Source: Acanthochlamys bracteata (lineage: Eukaryota; Streptophyta; Magnoliopsida; Pandanales; Velloziaceae). From it: a DNA stretch of 64,000 nt. Shown piece by piece: positions 24,262 through 34,832 of this stretch. Position 1 is the first letter of the stretch. Each line of letters begins with the position of its first letter. The notes below the pieces were generated by a model. The model was not told the origin of the DNA and made no database searches. It saw nothing but the letters and a program-made list of their open reading frames with translations. The position numbers and the translations under genes are program-made. The DNA lies in the NCBI GenBank assembly GCA_019914995.1, contig CM034135.1:4466501-4530500 (forward strand), in the 5' to 3' direction.

Positions 24262-25143
24262 TATATTTTTCTTTGCTGACCATACTTAATTAGTTTTAAA
24301 TAAACATTAACCTGATAAGCTAAGTAGCCCATGGGCATTACAATTAAAAGCCCGCAGATGCCAGTCGCAAAAAGTGAAGACGAGAAGCATGTGGAGAGAG
24401 GAGACTTTTTAAAGGCTACAGATTATTTGACTAATAGGACATAATAACCTACTCTAAACCATAAGCAAGCTTATGACTTCCATGAACATCTTTATTGGCT
24501 TTTTGTTTATATTCATCTCTGCAAAACGCAAAAAATTTGCAACGTGCATCAGCACGATAACACAACAAAGGTGCACAAGCACTTGAGCAAGAACTGTTCT
24601 TGCTTCTATAGGTCACCCCTCTCAATAAACACTCTTTCAACTGAAGCGTGCCTTTGTAGTCGTCTGGCTTGTACTTGAGTTTGCTGCAACCAACTTTCTT
24701 CTTGTTCGTCTTTCAAACATTTTTTGTGTAACATCCGATGTCTTGTTCATCTGTTTCTATTGAGTTGTGCACGGACAGATTTTAAGGAAACTGCAATATT
24801 GTATAGTGAGACTTTGCAGACCCTCATCAACACTGCTACCATTCATTAGAGCTCAGCTGCCGTTGCTGATCATACCTATACCAGATCCCCTAAAGCTCAA
24901 TGAACACTGTGTTTGGTTATCGCATTCCTGTATCATAAATTAACTCGTTAGCTTTTCAAGAGGAAGAAACTTGAAACCTCTAGGCCTACGCTCCAAGTTG
25001 TTTATACTTTTCTATTTCCATTAGACAACCTAATTTCTATTTCCATTACACAACCTAATCGATCTCTAAGATACATTCTCCGAAAAAAATTTATTCTAAA
25101 ATATTTTCAGAAACGATTTTATTTGTGAATTCAGAATTGTTAC

Positions 25144-25990
25144 TTAGATCGTCACTGGTGGGCTATCTAGGCAAATTTCCCTTTTAGGTTATGCCCTGAT
25201 AAGCTAACTTTGCAACAAGCTTATAGGCTTGCTCGCGTGTGAGCTTAAGCAATCCTGTAATGCACCATACCAACTCTCCTCTCGTTTCTCCTACGGCGGC
25301 CCTGCTTGCTCCACTCTAGCGGCTCCTCCTACACCAGCTACCACTTCTGTTCTTGCTATTCCAATAATGCTAACAAATACCAATCAGCAGAACAGCGGTG
25401 TGCTTTTGTTTCTCTCTTATGCAAAGATCAGTGATCGCAAGGCAAAAGATCTATGCCTATACTGTGATGAAAAATACAGCACGGGACACCGCTATTCCAG
25501 CAGGCTTATGCAATTTCGGGACACCGCTATTCCAGAGGATTGTAATGATCTTCTAACAGAAGATGCCAAATTGTCGTTGAGTGCAATGCACGGAATGGTT
25601 GGTCTCAACCATCTGCCGTGGTGGGAACAATTAAAAAGTAAGAGGTATTTATTTTAATTGATTCCGGTTCAATTCATAATTCTATTGCAGTTCGTTTGGC
25701 CAAACACTTACAACTTACATCAACGGTTATCCGCTCGGTGCATGTGGAGCTTGCCGATGGCCGGCTATACTCCATCGAGAAAATTTATAATGCAATATCC
25801 TTAACGATCCAAGGTGCTTCAATTATAGTCGATGCGTACCCGTTTCCATTAAATGGCTTGGATCTTTCGTAAGTATCCAATGGCTTCAAAGTTTATGTTA
25901 TGTCATTTGTATTTTGGGATCGATCGACATGCGCTTCAATTTGCAAGACCGAGATTTCATCCTTCATAGCATTCGAGAAGGAGGCGTTTA
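25144..25990 (+). pseudogene. gypsy-3 gag end and aspartic protease remnant
   Basis: A GGLSRQISL phrase and QAYRLAR (frames shifted) match the gag of gypsy-1. A zinc-knuckle remnant reads KDLCLYCDEKYSTGHR near 25440-25490; the last Cys is replaced by Arg. The protease follows with the active-site motif DSG preserved (IDSGS, near 25660), then VELADGR and AYPFPLNGLD. Frame changes and stops prevent a continuous protein. Confidence 0.8.
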
Positions 25991-26199
25991 ACAGCTAACA
26001 AGCTTTAGTCCTTGTAGCTCTTTATGCTCCCTACGAATATGTATTGTCTCCATTTTTGAAGGTAACTAGTCAGCAAAACAACTATCTTTCGACTTGTTGC
26101 TGCTCCTGGATCGCCACAGCTCTATCTTCACTCCTATCCTCAGTCTGCTCCTGAAAAGAACACATGATCATATTATTCCGCTTCTTTCTGGGGCACCTC

Positions 26200-27430
26200 T
26201 AGCAAATATTAAACCTCGTTATCCTTATATTCAAAAAGCTTAAGTCGAGCAAATTATTGAGGAGATGTAAAGCATTATTCGTCTAAATTGTTCGGCCTTC
26301 TCCTCCTTGGTGTTGCTAATTAAAAAAAAAGACGGCTCATGGTGGTTTTGCATCAACGACCGTTCCTAAAATGAGATCACACTAAAGGATAATATTTTCA
26401 TTCCAGTGATTGACAAGTTACTCAACGAGCTAAATGGTGCATGCATCTTCTCCAAGCTGAATTTAAATTCGGGTATAACCAAATATGTATTAAAGTGGAG
26501 GACGTGCATAAGATAGCATTCGTATCCATGATGACCATTATGAATTGTTGGTGATGCCATTCAGTTTCACAAATGCCCCAGCTATCTTTTAATCTCTGAT
26601 GAACGACTTGTTTCAGCCTTACCTACTGAGGTTTGTCCTTATCTTCTTTGATGATAACCTCCTTATCTTCTTTGATGATATTTTAATTAAAAGTAAGATA
26701 TAGGATGATCACTTTGATCACCTAGAGCATGTCTTCACTACACTTCAAAAGGCACGCTTATTTGCAAATCACACAAAGTGCTAATTCGGATGCACACAAT
26801 TCGAATACTTGGGTCATATTTTATTTGCATAAGACATTGCCGTTGACACTAGTAAGGTTGAAGCTATGATATAACGGCATATTTCTTACACCCGCCACAT
26901 CTCTGCGTGATTTCTTGGGATTAACGAGGTATTATCACCGTTTCGTTAAATATTGTGGCTCTATTACTACCCCGTGACATCCTTTTCAAACACAATTCTT
27001 TTGCTTGGAATTCAAAGACTGCTGAAGCATTCAACTGCCTGAAGACAGCAATGACAATAACGTCGGTCTTGGAAGTACCAAACCTTTCCCTTCCATTCAT
27101 GGTTGAAAACATATGCATCAAGCAAAAGCATAGGTGCGCTTCTTTCCCAATCTAACCGTCCCATTACTTATTTCAGCAAAAAACTTTCTTCTGCAATTGC
27201 AGTTAAATCCACGTACGAGAAAGAGTTGATGGCTCTCGTCCTTCCCATTCAGTGTTGGTGCCATAGTTTTACGATTAAGACGAGTCACTTGAGCCTCAAA
27301 ATTCTTTTGGAGCAACGTCTACCCTCCCAAAATAATTTAAGTGGCTTTTAAACTTCTAAATTATGATACCGTATCGAATATAGGGCAGGAAACACAATGT
27401 TATAGCAGACGCTCTATCCTACTGTCAAGA
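26200..27430 (+). pseudogene. gypsy-3 reverse transcriptase and RNase H remnant
   Basis: The reverse transcriptase is recognised by [16 protein letters not shown] sequence near 26410, the phrase matching [10 protein letters not shown] near 26560, and FFDDIL near 26650-26680, which is partly duplicated. RNase H follows, with the ITYFSKKLSSAIAVKSTYEK phrase near 27160-27220 and LEQRLPSQ near 27310. Multiple stops and frame changes. Confidence 0.8.
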
Positions 27431-27890
27431 TGCTTTGGCGGTTTTTTCCAACTTGCAACCTTTCTTTTGAGACAACTTACATAAGACTCAGTTGTAAGAC
27501 AACAAATATGCCCAGCTCCTCCTTGTGGCAAAAGTGAAAATCACCCAAACATTATTGAAAGCAAGGGACTGATCTTATACAAGCACGAGATTTAAGTGCA
27601 ACCAGTCCCATTCCTCCACAATCAGCTGTAGTTTAAAGCACACAATTCAGCTCGAGGGGGACGTGGTGGTCACTTCAGGACTATCACCCTAACTGCTCAG
27701 TTCTACTAGTCGGGTATGTTCTCTGATACACAATGTTATTGCGACTTGCAATACGTGTGCTCGTGCAAAGGATCTTCTTACACCATGCTGGTCTGCTGCA
27801 ATCATAATGGCTTAAAAAAATATTTAAATGATTTTGTTGACCGAGTTCTACTATCTAAGGGTAAAGATGTTATTTTCATCGCAATAAACA

Positions 27891-28699
27891 TATTGGAGAT
27901 ATACAATACTAGAAGAGTTAAACAAGATAAGACATCTAACAGGTCCGATTCATATAATAGAAATGGCAATCCAACTCAAGCTTAAGCCAATACTTACGGA
28001 ACTCTCTAGTATATTAATCCTATTTTTATTTTATTCAATATAGGACTAAACCACTCACTCTTAATTCAACAATCTCTTCTTCAAAAATAAGTCACCCATA
28101 TTTTTTCTCATTCAAGCACCTTATCGCGCACTAAGTAGTAAGTACGTCGATCGCTCAAAATTTCGGCCATTTGATCCTGAGCACCGTTGTTGCACACCAA
28201 GAACTAGTCATCAGAATCCAACTTTGTTCGAATCCTTACTCACACCTTACGGAAGCCCATGTGAGTCATACTACTCTTAATTTGCTCAATCGCACTACCA
28301 GCTAGAGTTATAATATTTGTTGGTCACTTCGTCTGTGCACCGTCTAGGCAACTAAGAGTCAGTCATGAAAGCCCAACTTGCTCCGAATTTTTGCTCACAC
28401 CTTACGGAAACCCTATGTGAGTCACAATGCTCTTAACCTGCTCACCCACTGTTAGTGAGAACTATTATGTGCGTCAGACTTTATGCCAAACCATAAGTTT
28501 TGATACCACTGTTGGGAAGATACAATACCGAAAGAGTTAACTAAAATAAGACATCCGAAAGGTCCGGTCCATATATTAGAAGGCTCAATCCAACCCACAA
28601 ACTTAAATCAATAGGTTATGAAACTCTCCAGTATATTAATCCTATTTTTATTTTATTTTTATTCAATATAGAACTAATCTACTCACTCTTAACCCAACA
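27891..28699 (-). mobile_element. TRIM retroelement inside gypsy-3
   Basis: Direct repeats at 27891-28071 and 28510-28699 are clearly homologous. The right repeat runs TGTTGGGAAGATACAATACC to CTTAACCCAACA, with TG/CA ends. Read on the minus strand, the 5' LTR is the right one and is followed by GTGGTATCAAAAC (28509-28497), a primer site like that for initiator tRNA-Met. A polypurine tract GAAGAAGAGAT (28082-28072) precedes the 3' LTR. The roughly 440-bp interior has no gene and contains two diverged copies of a unit of about 150 bp with CTCACACCTTACGGAA. Flanks AAACA and AAAGA look like a 5-bp target duplication with one change. Total 809 bp, the TRIM size class. Confidence 0.8.
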
Positions 28700-29037
28700 A
28701 AAGATACTGTCTAGATATGCAAATTTTATCCTTTAAAACACTCTTACGCAGCACATCCATTGCCGTTGCATTTGTTGAGGACATTGTGAGACTACACAGC
28801 TGTCTTCGATCGAGACCCTAATTGCATAAACTCTTTTTGGCGTGAGCTACATCATCTATAAGGTATTACCTTGCACATGAGCTCCGCCTATCAGCGACAA
28901 TTGAAAGGGCAACCGGAGGTTGTTAATAGGAGGCTCGAGAGATAGCGTTGTTTCATTGGTGTACTTATACATGAATGTTATGGCTATATTGAGCCAAGTA
29001 CTCTTATAACACCAGCAGTCATTCTTCAACCAACACT

Positions 29038-30878
29038 CACTACTACAAATCAAGTCTATACCGACTGAATATTTCCGACTGAATAGTTTTAGTCGATAAT
29101 TTCATCAATTACCGACTGAAAAAAATTTAGTCGATAATATTTTTAAATTTGCCGACTATTTTTATAAACAGTCGGTATGTTATGAATATACCGACTGATT
29201 TTGATCGTAGTCGGCAACTTTTATCGACAACAGCAAGTTTATCGGTCGGTAAATTCAGTAATTATAAAATTATTCTCTTTTCTATTCAGTCCTTTTTACT
29301 TTATCGTTTCTCATCTAACATTTCCGCCGAAACCCTAGCACATCCTTCTCCGGCGCGAGCCCTTCCCTACAGGTTTCCTCTCCGACCGGCGACGAAAGTA
29401 AGTAATTGTTGCTGCGCCCAACATCCCCTTCACCTGCATAGCTTCAATTTCTATTGTTGGCAAGCTTAAGCTCGCTCGGACGAGCTGCTCCTCTCTGCCC
29501 GAACGTCGTTTCGGCCGAAATTAAAACTGGCGCTGACAGAATTTTAACTGCTCAGCATGGCTATCATCTTCTCCACCGCCATTATTACAATCACTTCCAC
29601 CGGCGAGGTGTCCCTCTCATCTCCGAAAAATTGAATCATTCGCAAAAGAAATCTTCTCATCTCCAAGCCACCATCATCTTCTCGTCCGTTGCTTCACTTG
29701 CTACCACCGGCAAGCTAAATCATAGAGTATTAACAGGCTACAGGTAGCAGCAGGACTCGGTTTGGTTTGCCTTGATTTCTTAATTTCATGTATGTTAATT
29801 AATCTCAGCGAGCTGTCGCTAAACATTTGGTCTGATGTCAGTAGCCTTCTATGTCTCATCAAAATTTTGTAGTAGTTATCCAGCGAAAGATTTTTCTCAC
29901 AGTTGCCTGTGAGTTACTCGGCGTTGAATGAAGGAAACAGGATGTTCTGTAACACTTCGTCTTTGATTGAAATCTCGTCCGTGGAGCCTTCCAACGGGAA
30001 TGGAGTACTCAATACCGCTGGCGAAACAGGCGTTATCGTGAGAAGCAAAGGCAAGAGTGTCGGCGCAGGAGACGGTGCCTAGGCACTGTGCCTCTAGTGC
30101 TGTCCTGGCTTTGTCAATCACTTCAAAGCCAAGCAAGCTTGGGTTGTTTACAGGGGAGTCTTTCTCTGAGAAATTTCCTGGTGAGGAATTTTTCTGGTGT
30201 AATTGCCACAACTAATACCTTTGAAGTAATTTTTGTTATTGTGTTCTTCTGCTCTCAGAGCTTAAACTAATAGCTTTAAAGAACATCATTGAAGCTATTG
30301 TCATCCAGCAACAAGTAGCAGATTCCCCTGTGTCAATCCGTCCTCTACATTGGTCAATAATGAAGAAGGTTTTAGGCTCTTTAGGTCATTTTAATACACA
30401 TGTATGATGATGGTTATAATAGATCATCATTGTAAATTTTGGTAAATATTGATGTTGATAAATATATATAATATTATATGTAATTTGATCAGGATAAATT
30501 GAATATTATTTATCATTTTAATGAAATATTTTTTGAAAGTTGATGTTTGTATTGAATACTGCAGATTAGCTTTATTGAATCATTATCAAAACAGAATGGT
30601 GTAGTCGGTAATGAAATATTTTCATTACCGACTAAAAGCTCAATCGGTATTTACCGACTAAAAGTTCAGTCGGTAATTAACGATAAAATTTTTCAGTCGG
30701 TAAATTACTGTTTAATACTGACTGATTATTTTATCTAGTCGGTAATTAATTTACCGACCGATATTTGCCGACGAAATATCGACTGTCGTTATTTCAGTCG
30801 GTAATTCTCTTTGCCGACTGATTTTTGTCGATTGCCGACTATTTTATTCAGTCGGTGAAGACTTTATTTCTACTAGTG
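29038..30878. mobile_element. Non-autonomous CACTA (En/Spm) element
   Basis: Termini are CACTACTACAAATCAAG and, inverted, CACTAGTAGAAATAAAG, with a 3-bp target duplication ACT (29035-29037 and 30879-30881), as expected for CACTA elements. Both ends carry dense subterminal repeats of the ACCGACTGA/AGTCGGTAAT type over about 200-280 bp. There is no transposase. The interior holds gene-derived sequence: a 5'-leader-like block (29290-29760, with GAAACCCTAGC) and a peroxidase fragment (29897-30211). It is inserted in the integrase of gypsy-3. Confidence 0.9.
29897..30211 (-). pseudogene. Class III peroxidase fragment captured by CACTA element
   Basis: The minus-strand frame contains NNPSLLGFEVIDKARTALEA, then GTVSCADTLAFASHDNACF, and GRLHGRDFN. 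These match the conserved central N-terminal half of plant class III (secretory) peroxidases, around the FEVID and VSCAD(I/T)L motifs. The distal His, the proximal His and the C-terminal half are absent, and FASHD replaces the usual A(A/T)RD phrase. This is a piece of a host gene carried by the transposon, not a working enzyme. Confidence 0.8.
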
Positions 30879-31364
30879 ACTTCATCATTTGAAGTCGTTT
30901 ATGGGAGACCACCATCCCCTTTAGTTTCATTCGCATTGAGCCCTATAAAATTTGTCAGTGTTGGGGTTCAACTCCGGAAATACGATATGATTCTTCATAA
31001 GTTGCCCTTTCATCTCCATCGCGCCCAAAATAGTGTGAAGCAATTAACAGATCGTCACCATAAGGGGTTACACTTTAAACTAAGAGGTAGAGTTTTTCTA
31101 AAATTGCAACCTTATCCCTAAGACTTTTTGTTCTTCTCGATAGCGTGCCAAAATTCAACACCACTATAACCATATGTAATCAAGATAACTGTCGGTCCAG
31201 TGGTTTACCGACTTGACCTATTGGCTGGTCTCGAATTCACCCTGTGGTGCATGTCTCCTAACTGGAAGACACTCATTATGTCCCTCCTGGCTAACCGTTG
31301 CTTTTCAATACTACGTCAGCTCTGCCACATCTTGAGGACGAGTTGTTTCTTGAAGGGAGGGTAA

Positions 31365-31865
31365 TGATGCATACTTTGCTGCTGCACCTTCAGCAAGTAC
31401 AAAGAAAAGCAATCCACTAGATGGAAAAGCTGCTAATCAGGAGGCTGCTTTGACGGCTGGCCTCTTCGAAATCGGCGAACACCAGTAGAGTTCACCACCC
31501 TGGTCGAGGTTGCAAGCCCTAATGGCCTAGCATGCAAAATGCACTCTGGTGCAACCAAGGCATCATTGATCAGTTGGCGCCAAAAATCAAATGGTGACCT
31601 GGATGCAATAAGTGACCCGGTAATTTACCCAGTCACATACCCCTTTGAGCAGTAGAGTTTTTAGGAGTCTTGAATTCTTTTTATTCTCAAATATATTTCT
31701 TTGTTTAGAGAGCTGTAGTCCTAGTTACAACTCACCTTGTTTGTAGGAATCACACTCCAAATAAAAGTGTACGCCCTTAGTAGAAGGCGTGAAAAATTGA
31801 ATGAAGTATTTTTATTTTATCTCAGTTAGCTAATCTAGTTCTTAGCGTTTCTTTTCGTTGCATCA
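31365..31865 (+). repeat. 3' LTR of gypsy-3
   Basis: A 501-bp segment starts TGATGCATACTTTGC directly after a polypurine tract and ends TTCGTTGCATCA. The first and last seven bases, TGATGCA and TGCATCA, are perfect inverted repeats, as LTR ends often are. AATAAA-like CCAAATAAAAGTG lies in its second half. The matching 5' LTR is not in the window. Confidence 0.7.
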
Positions 31866-32103
31866 TCGAGACATAGGCATCTGCAGAAGGAAGCAGAGAT
31901 TGACTTGATTTGAGGATCTGTTACGGGTTCAATTTTTTATTTGTGTGGAGGGGTCGCGTGAAAGAGGAGTACAGAATGATACGGTGGCGGCTGGAAAAAA
32001 GAGGAGACGAGAGAGGCTCGTGAACCTGTGTCGCTTTGAATGAAGAAAGACAACCGACAACATTAAAAAGGTTATATTTTGAGGATAGAAAAGTGATTAA
32101 AAA

Positions 32104-32176
32104 TGGAGATGCAGGGTATCGAACCCTGTACCTCTCGCATGCAAAGCGAGCGCTCTACCGTTTGAGCTACATCCCC
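32104..32176 (-). tRNA. tRNA-Ala (anticodon TGC)
   Basis: The 73-nt minus-strand sequence begins GGGGATGTAGCTCAAACGG and ends CATCTCC plus discriminator A. The acceptor stem pairs over 7 bp with one G-U. The anticodon loop is TTTGCAT (anticodon TGC). The internal A box (TAGCTCAAACGG) and B box (GGTTCGATACC) are present. It resembles nuclear plant tRNA-Ala and not an organellar tRNA. Confidence 0.92.
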
Positions 32177-32251
32177 AGCTGTTATCCTAGTTGCTGAAAT
32201 ATCCAATTCAGTAAAAACCAACCAAAACACCCTCTTCCAATCCCCCCACGA

Positions 32252-32576
32252 ATAATGATGAAGGTGGTAAAGAAAGTACACAAATCGATATCTGAGAAAC
32301 AAACCGCAAGCCATGAATCAGTAAAGCCTGAACCCGAAGAAGCAGCAGAAGAAAAAGACTCAGAAGAGGAAGAAGAAGATGACGATTCGATCCGAACGAT
32401 AAGGATGCGATTAAAGATCTACTCGAATCGTTCGGTAAAGATGAATTGAAGAATTTCTTTGAAGGAAGCTGCACCGAACAACCCGGAAATCGCCGAGAAT
32501 TCTGGCAGCAACGGGTTCTGCTCCTGTGCACCGCAAGATCTTTGTACATGCGCTTACTTGGGATCGTGGTACCTAT
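32252..32576 (+). pseudogene. 5' fragment of a UBA2-like RNA-binding protein gene
   Basis: Starts MMKVVKKVHKS, followed by a Glu/Asp-rich stretch and, after frame changes, KDAIKDLLESFGKDELKNF, KEAAPNNPEIAE and APVHRKIFVHALTWDRGTY. This order matches plant UBP1-associated protein 2 (UBA2) proteins, in which the acidic N-terminus and LLEPF-KDQL segment precede the first RRM (HRKIFVHGLGWDT). At least three frame changes occur and the rest of the RRMs is missing, so it is a broken copy. It lies 75 bp from the tRNA-Ala gene, on the other strand. Confidence 0.75.
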
Positions 32577-33078
32577 GTTTCAGTTTGTTTATTTGTGTTG
32601 GAATTCATTATCTTCAGATATTCTCTTTCCTCTTATTAATTTTTGGCGATTCCTCTTGCTTTGGTGTTAACAATGGTGGTAGGGAAGTATAAACCGAATC
32701 AAATATCTCAACACGTTTGGCTGAACAACCAATGAATTACTTTTGAGGAATGTGTCTATTCCAATATTTGATAGCTGTGACTTCTCATCGTTTGAAGCTA
32801 TTCTGTTTGATTGTACTACTTCGTTCTTGGTTACATTGGTTATAGCTTATGAAGTTTCCAATGAAACACATACAGTTATTAAATCTCAGAATATATCTGT
32901 GATATGACTAGATGCATCAGTTATTATCTCTTAGTGCAATTTCCCTGCCAGTAATAACAACTCAAAATTTCCTTACTCTGATGCCTTGTAGGTTAGAAGA
33001 GCTAGCATTTTATCTCTTCATCTAGAAATAAAACTTCTTTGGTTTGTGCTTTTAATTGAATTGGATGTTCCTAATGTT
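32577..33078. other. Spacer between UBA2 fragment and right arm
   Basis: No gene or repeat end recognised. It ends at the sharp start of the right arm at 33079. Confidence 0.5.
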
Positions 33079-33890
33079 TATCTTAGAGATCGATTAGGTT
33101 GTGTAATGGAAATAGAAATTAGGTTGTCTAATGGAAATAGAAAAGTATAAACAACTTGGAGCGTAGGCCTAGAGGTTTCAAGTTTCTTCCTCTTGAAAAG
33201 CTAACGAGTTAATTTATGATACAGGAATGCGATAACCAAACACAGTGTTCATTGAGCTTTAGGGGATCTGGTATAGGTATGATCAGCAACGGCAGCTGAG
33301 CTCTAATGAATGGTAGCAGTGTTGATGAGGGTCTGCAAAGTCTCACTATACAATATTGCAGTTTCCTTAAAATCTGTCCGTGCACAACTCAATAGAAACA
33401 GATGAACAAGACATCGGATGTTACACAAAAAATGTTTGAAAGACGAACAAGAAGAAAAAGTTGGTTGCAGCAAACTCAAGTACAAGCCAGACGACTACAA
33501 AGGCACGCTTCAGTTGAAAGAGTGTTTATTGAGAGGGGTGACCTATAGAAGCAAGAACAGTTCTTGCTCAAGTGCTTGTGCACCTTTGTTGTGTTATCGT
33601 GCTGATGCACGTTGCAAATTTTGCGTTTTGCAGAGATGAATATAAACAAAAAGCCAATAAAGATGTTCATGGAAGTCATAAGCTTGCTTATGGTTTAGAG
33701 TAGGTTATTATGTCCTATTAGTCAAATAATCTGTAGCCTTTAAAAAGTCTCCTCTCTCCACATGCTTCTCGTCTTCACTTTTTGCGACTGGCATCTGCGG
33801 GCTTTTAATTGTAATGCCCATGGGCTACTTAGCTTATCAGGTTAATGTTTATTTAAAACTAATTAAGTATGGTCAGCAAAGAAAAATATA

Positions 33891-33901
33891 GTCCCACATT
33901 A
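33891..33901 (+). promoter_or_regulatory. snRNA upstream sequence element (USE), right U2
   Basis: GTCCCACATTA, 9 of 11 positions matching the plant USE, 68 bp before the U2 start. TACAAAAG at about 33936-33943 is in the place of the TATA box, some 30 bp before the start. This USE-TATA spacing indicates RNA polymerase II. Confidence 0.8.
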
Positions 33902-33969
33902 GTTAGCATTACAATCACTTCTCAGAGAGCTAGAGTACAAAAGACGCGGGCAGTGGGTAAGAAAAACTC

Positions 33970-34167
33970 ATACCTTTCTCGGCCTTTTGGCTAAGATCAA
34001 GTGTAGTATCTGTTCTTATCAGTTTAATATCTGATAGTGGTTCATGGAACCACATTGATATTAAATTTATTTTTTGTGGGAGAGAGCCCGCAACAGTGGC
34101 TTGCCACTGGGGCTCTCGTGCGTCGCCCATGCGTTGCACTACTGCACGGGCGTGGCGCATCCCTACC
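33970..34167 (+). ncRNA. U2: U2 spliceosomal snRNA (right copy)
   Basis: 198 nt, apparently identical to the left copy. The 5' end ATACCTTTCTCGGCC, the branch-site-pairing segment GTAGTATCTGTTC, the TTTAATATCTGATAG stem-loop region, the U-rich Sm region and the terminal stem-loops are all present. It is the source copy if the duplication direction is read correctly, and is tail-to-tail with the ELMO gene. Confidence 0.95.
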
Positions 34168-34194
34168 AATTCTTAATTTTAAACTTTTCTTAAA

Positions 34195-34201
34195 AGTTTA
34201 A
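34195..34201 (+). terminator. Possible snRNA 3' box
   Basis: AGTTTAA fits the AGTNNAA core of the plant snRNA 3' box, 27 bp after the U2 end. It also forms part of a small hairpin (AAACTTTT, CTT, AAAAGTTT). The same sequence is present, inverted, in the left copy. Confidence 0.5.
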
Positions 34202-34832
34202 GAGGGCTTGGGCTTGTTCGACCTTAATATCGGTCCGGAAACGGCAATGAATTCATCCAAGGAGCTGCTTCCTCACTCGCATGATCCTCTTCTCGGTCCT
34301 AGAGCAGCAGAGGATGATGACCTGATGAGTAACCCTCTGTATGAAAAAAGAACTGCACAAGAATATAGATTTCTTCACATAAAGGTGCTACTTGAATTGT
34401 TATGTTACACAACAATTGTTCATTCATTAGTGTAATGAAATGCTCACTCAGGTGCAGTATGCCGTACAGTGACGATCTTCTGCCATTGTTTACGCATAAC
34501 AGAAGCAGAGAAGTTTTAAACCAGAATAGTGCACATCAAGCTAAACAATTAACAGTAAGTTATATAAAGAACATGAATTGTACATTCAAATAGTGTGGTT
34601 ATAAACTAGACAAAACATTCAAATTGTACGATCTTCTGCTCTTGCAAGTTTCGTTATAAACTAGACAAAACAATGGAAGTTCAACTACCCTAAGTTGAAT
34701 AATGCAAAATACCCATAGGGCAAAGCTTTCATTACTGGATTCAAGGTGTGGTCATTAACATATTCTTACCACTGGACATACGAGTATACAACTGCTGCAT
34801 AGAATAACTTGGGAGCATAGATGATACCAAGA

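Larger units (their letters stand above)
23603..25073. repeat. Left arm of inverted duplication (U2-bearing)
   Basis: The reverse complement of this segment is nearly identical to 33079-34562; the differences I found by eye are a 2-nt length change in a T run (A run near 24531) and very few others. Homology stops abruptly at 25073, where decayed gypsy sequence begins. On the outer side it continues from 23602 to about 23265 at clearly lower identity with several indels. The arm carries a U2 snRNA gene, its promoter and 3' sequences, and flanking DNA without a recognised protein gene. Confidence 0.9.
27600..31348 (+). pseudogene. gypsy-3 integrase remnant, split by TRIM and CACTA
   Basis: The integrase is in three pieces: about 27600-27890 (with SKGKDVIFIAIN), 28700-29037 (with AVAFVEDIVRLHS, and WRELHHL just before 28860) and 30882-31130 (FEVVYGRPPSPLVSF to FLKLQPY). 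Removing the TRIM and the CACTA element restores the expected order. The end carries a remnant of [11 protein letters not shown], then LEDELFLEGR just before the polypurine tract. No chromodomain is seen. Confidence 0.8.
25074..31364 (+). mobile_element. Decayed Ty3/gypsy element (gypsy-3), 5'-truncated
   Basis: Plus-strand gag, protease, reverse transcriptase, RNase H and integrase remnants follow each other from about 25144 to 31130, then a short tail, a polypurine tract (CTTGAAGGGAGGGTAA, 31349-31364) and the 3' LTR at 31365. The 5' LTR and start of gag are absent: the element is cut exactly where the left arm of the inverted duplication begins. Stops and frameshifts occur in every domain. 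A TRIM (27891-28699) and a CACTA element (29038-30878) have inserted into the integrase part. It is related to gypsy-1 and gypsy-2. Confidence 0.85.
33079..34562. repeat. Right arm of inverted duplication (U2-bearing)
   Basis: Inverted, nearly identical copy of 23603-25073. On its outer side the homology goes on to about 34930 but at roughly three-quarters identity by eye with indels. It lies directly next to the 3' end of the intact ELMO gene, so this is the source locus. A 73-codon frame at 33418-33639 and a 75-codon frame at 34208-34435 occur here; I do not recognise either as a protein. Confidence 0.9.

Noticed and set aside
33930..34169. 79-codon frame conserved in both arms
   Set aside because: It is the antisense of the U2 snRNA gene.
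34208..34435. 75-codon frame beginning MGLFDLN, identical in both arms
   Set aside because: Identity only reflects the near-identical duplication. No family recognised and it runs straight on from the U2 3' region, so I did not list it as a gene.
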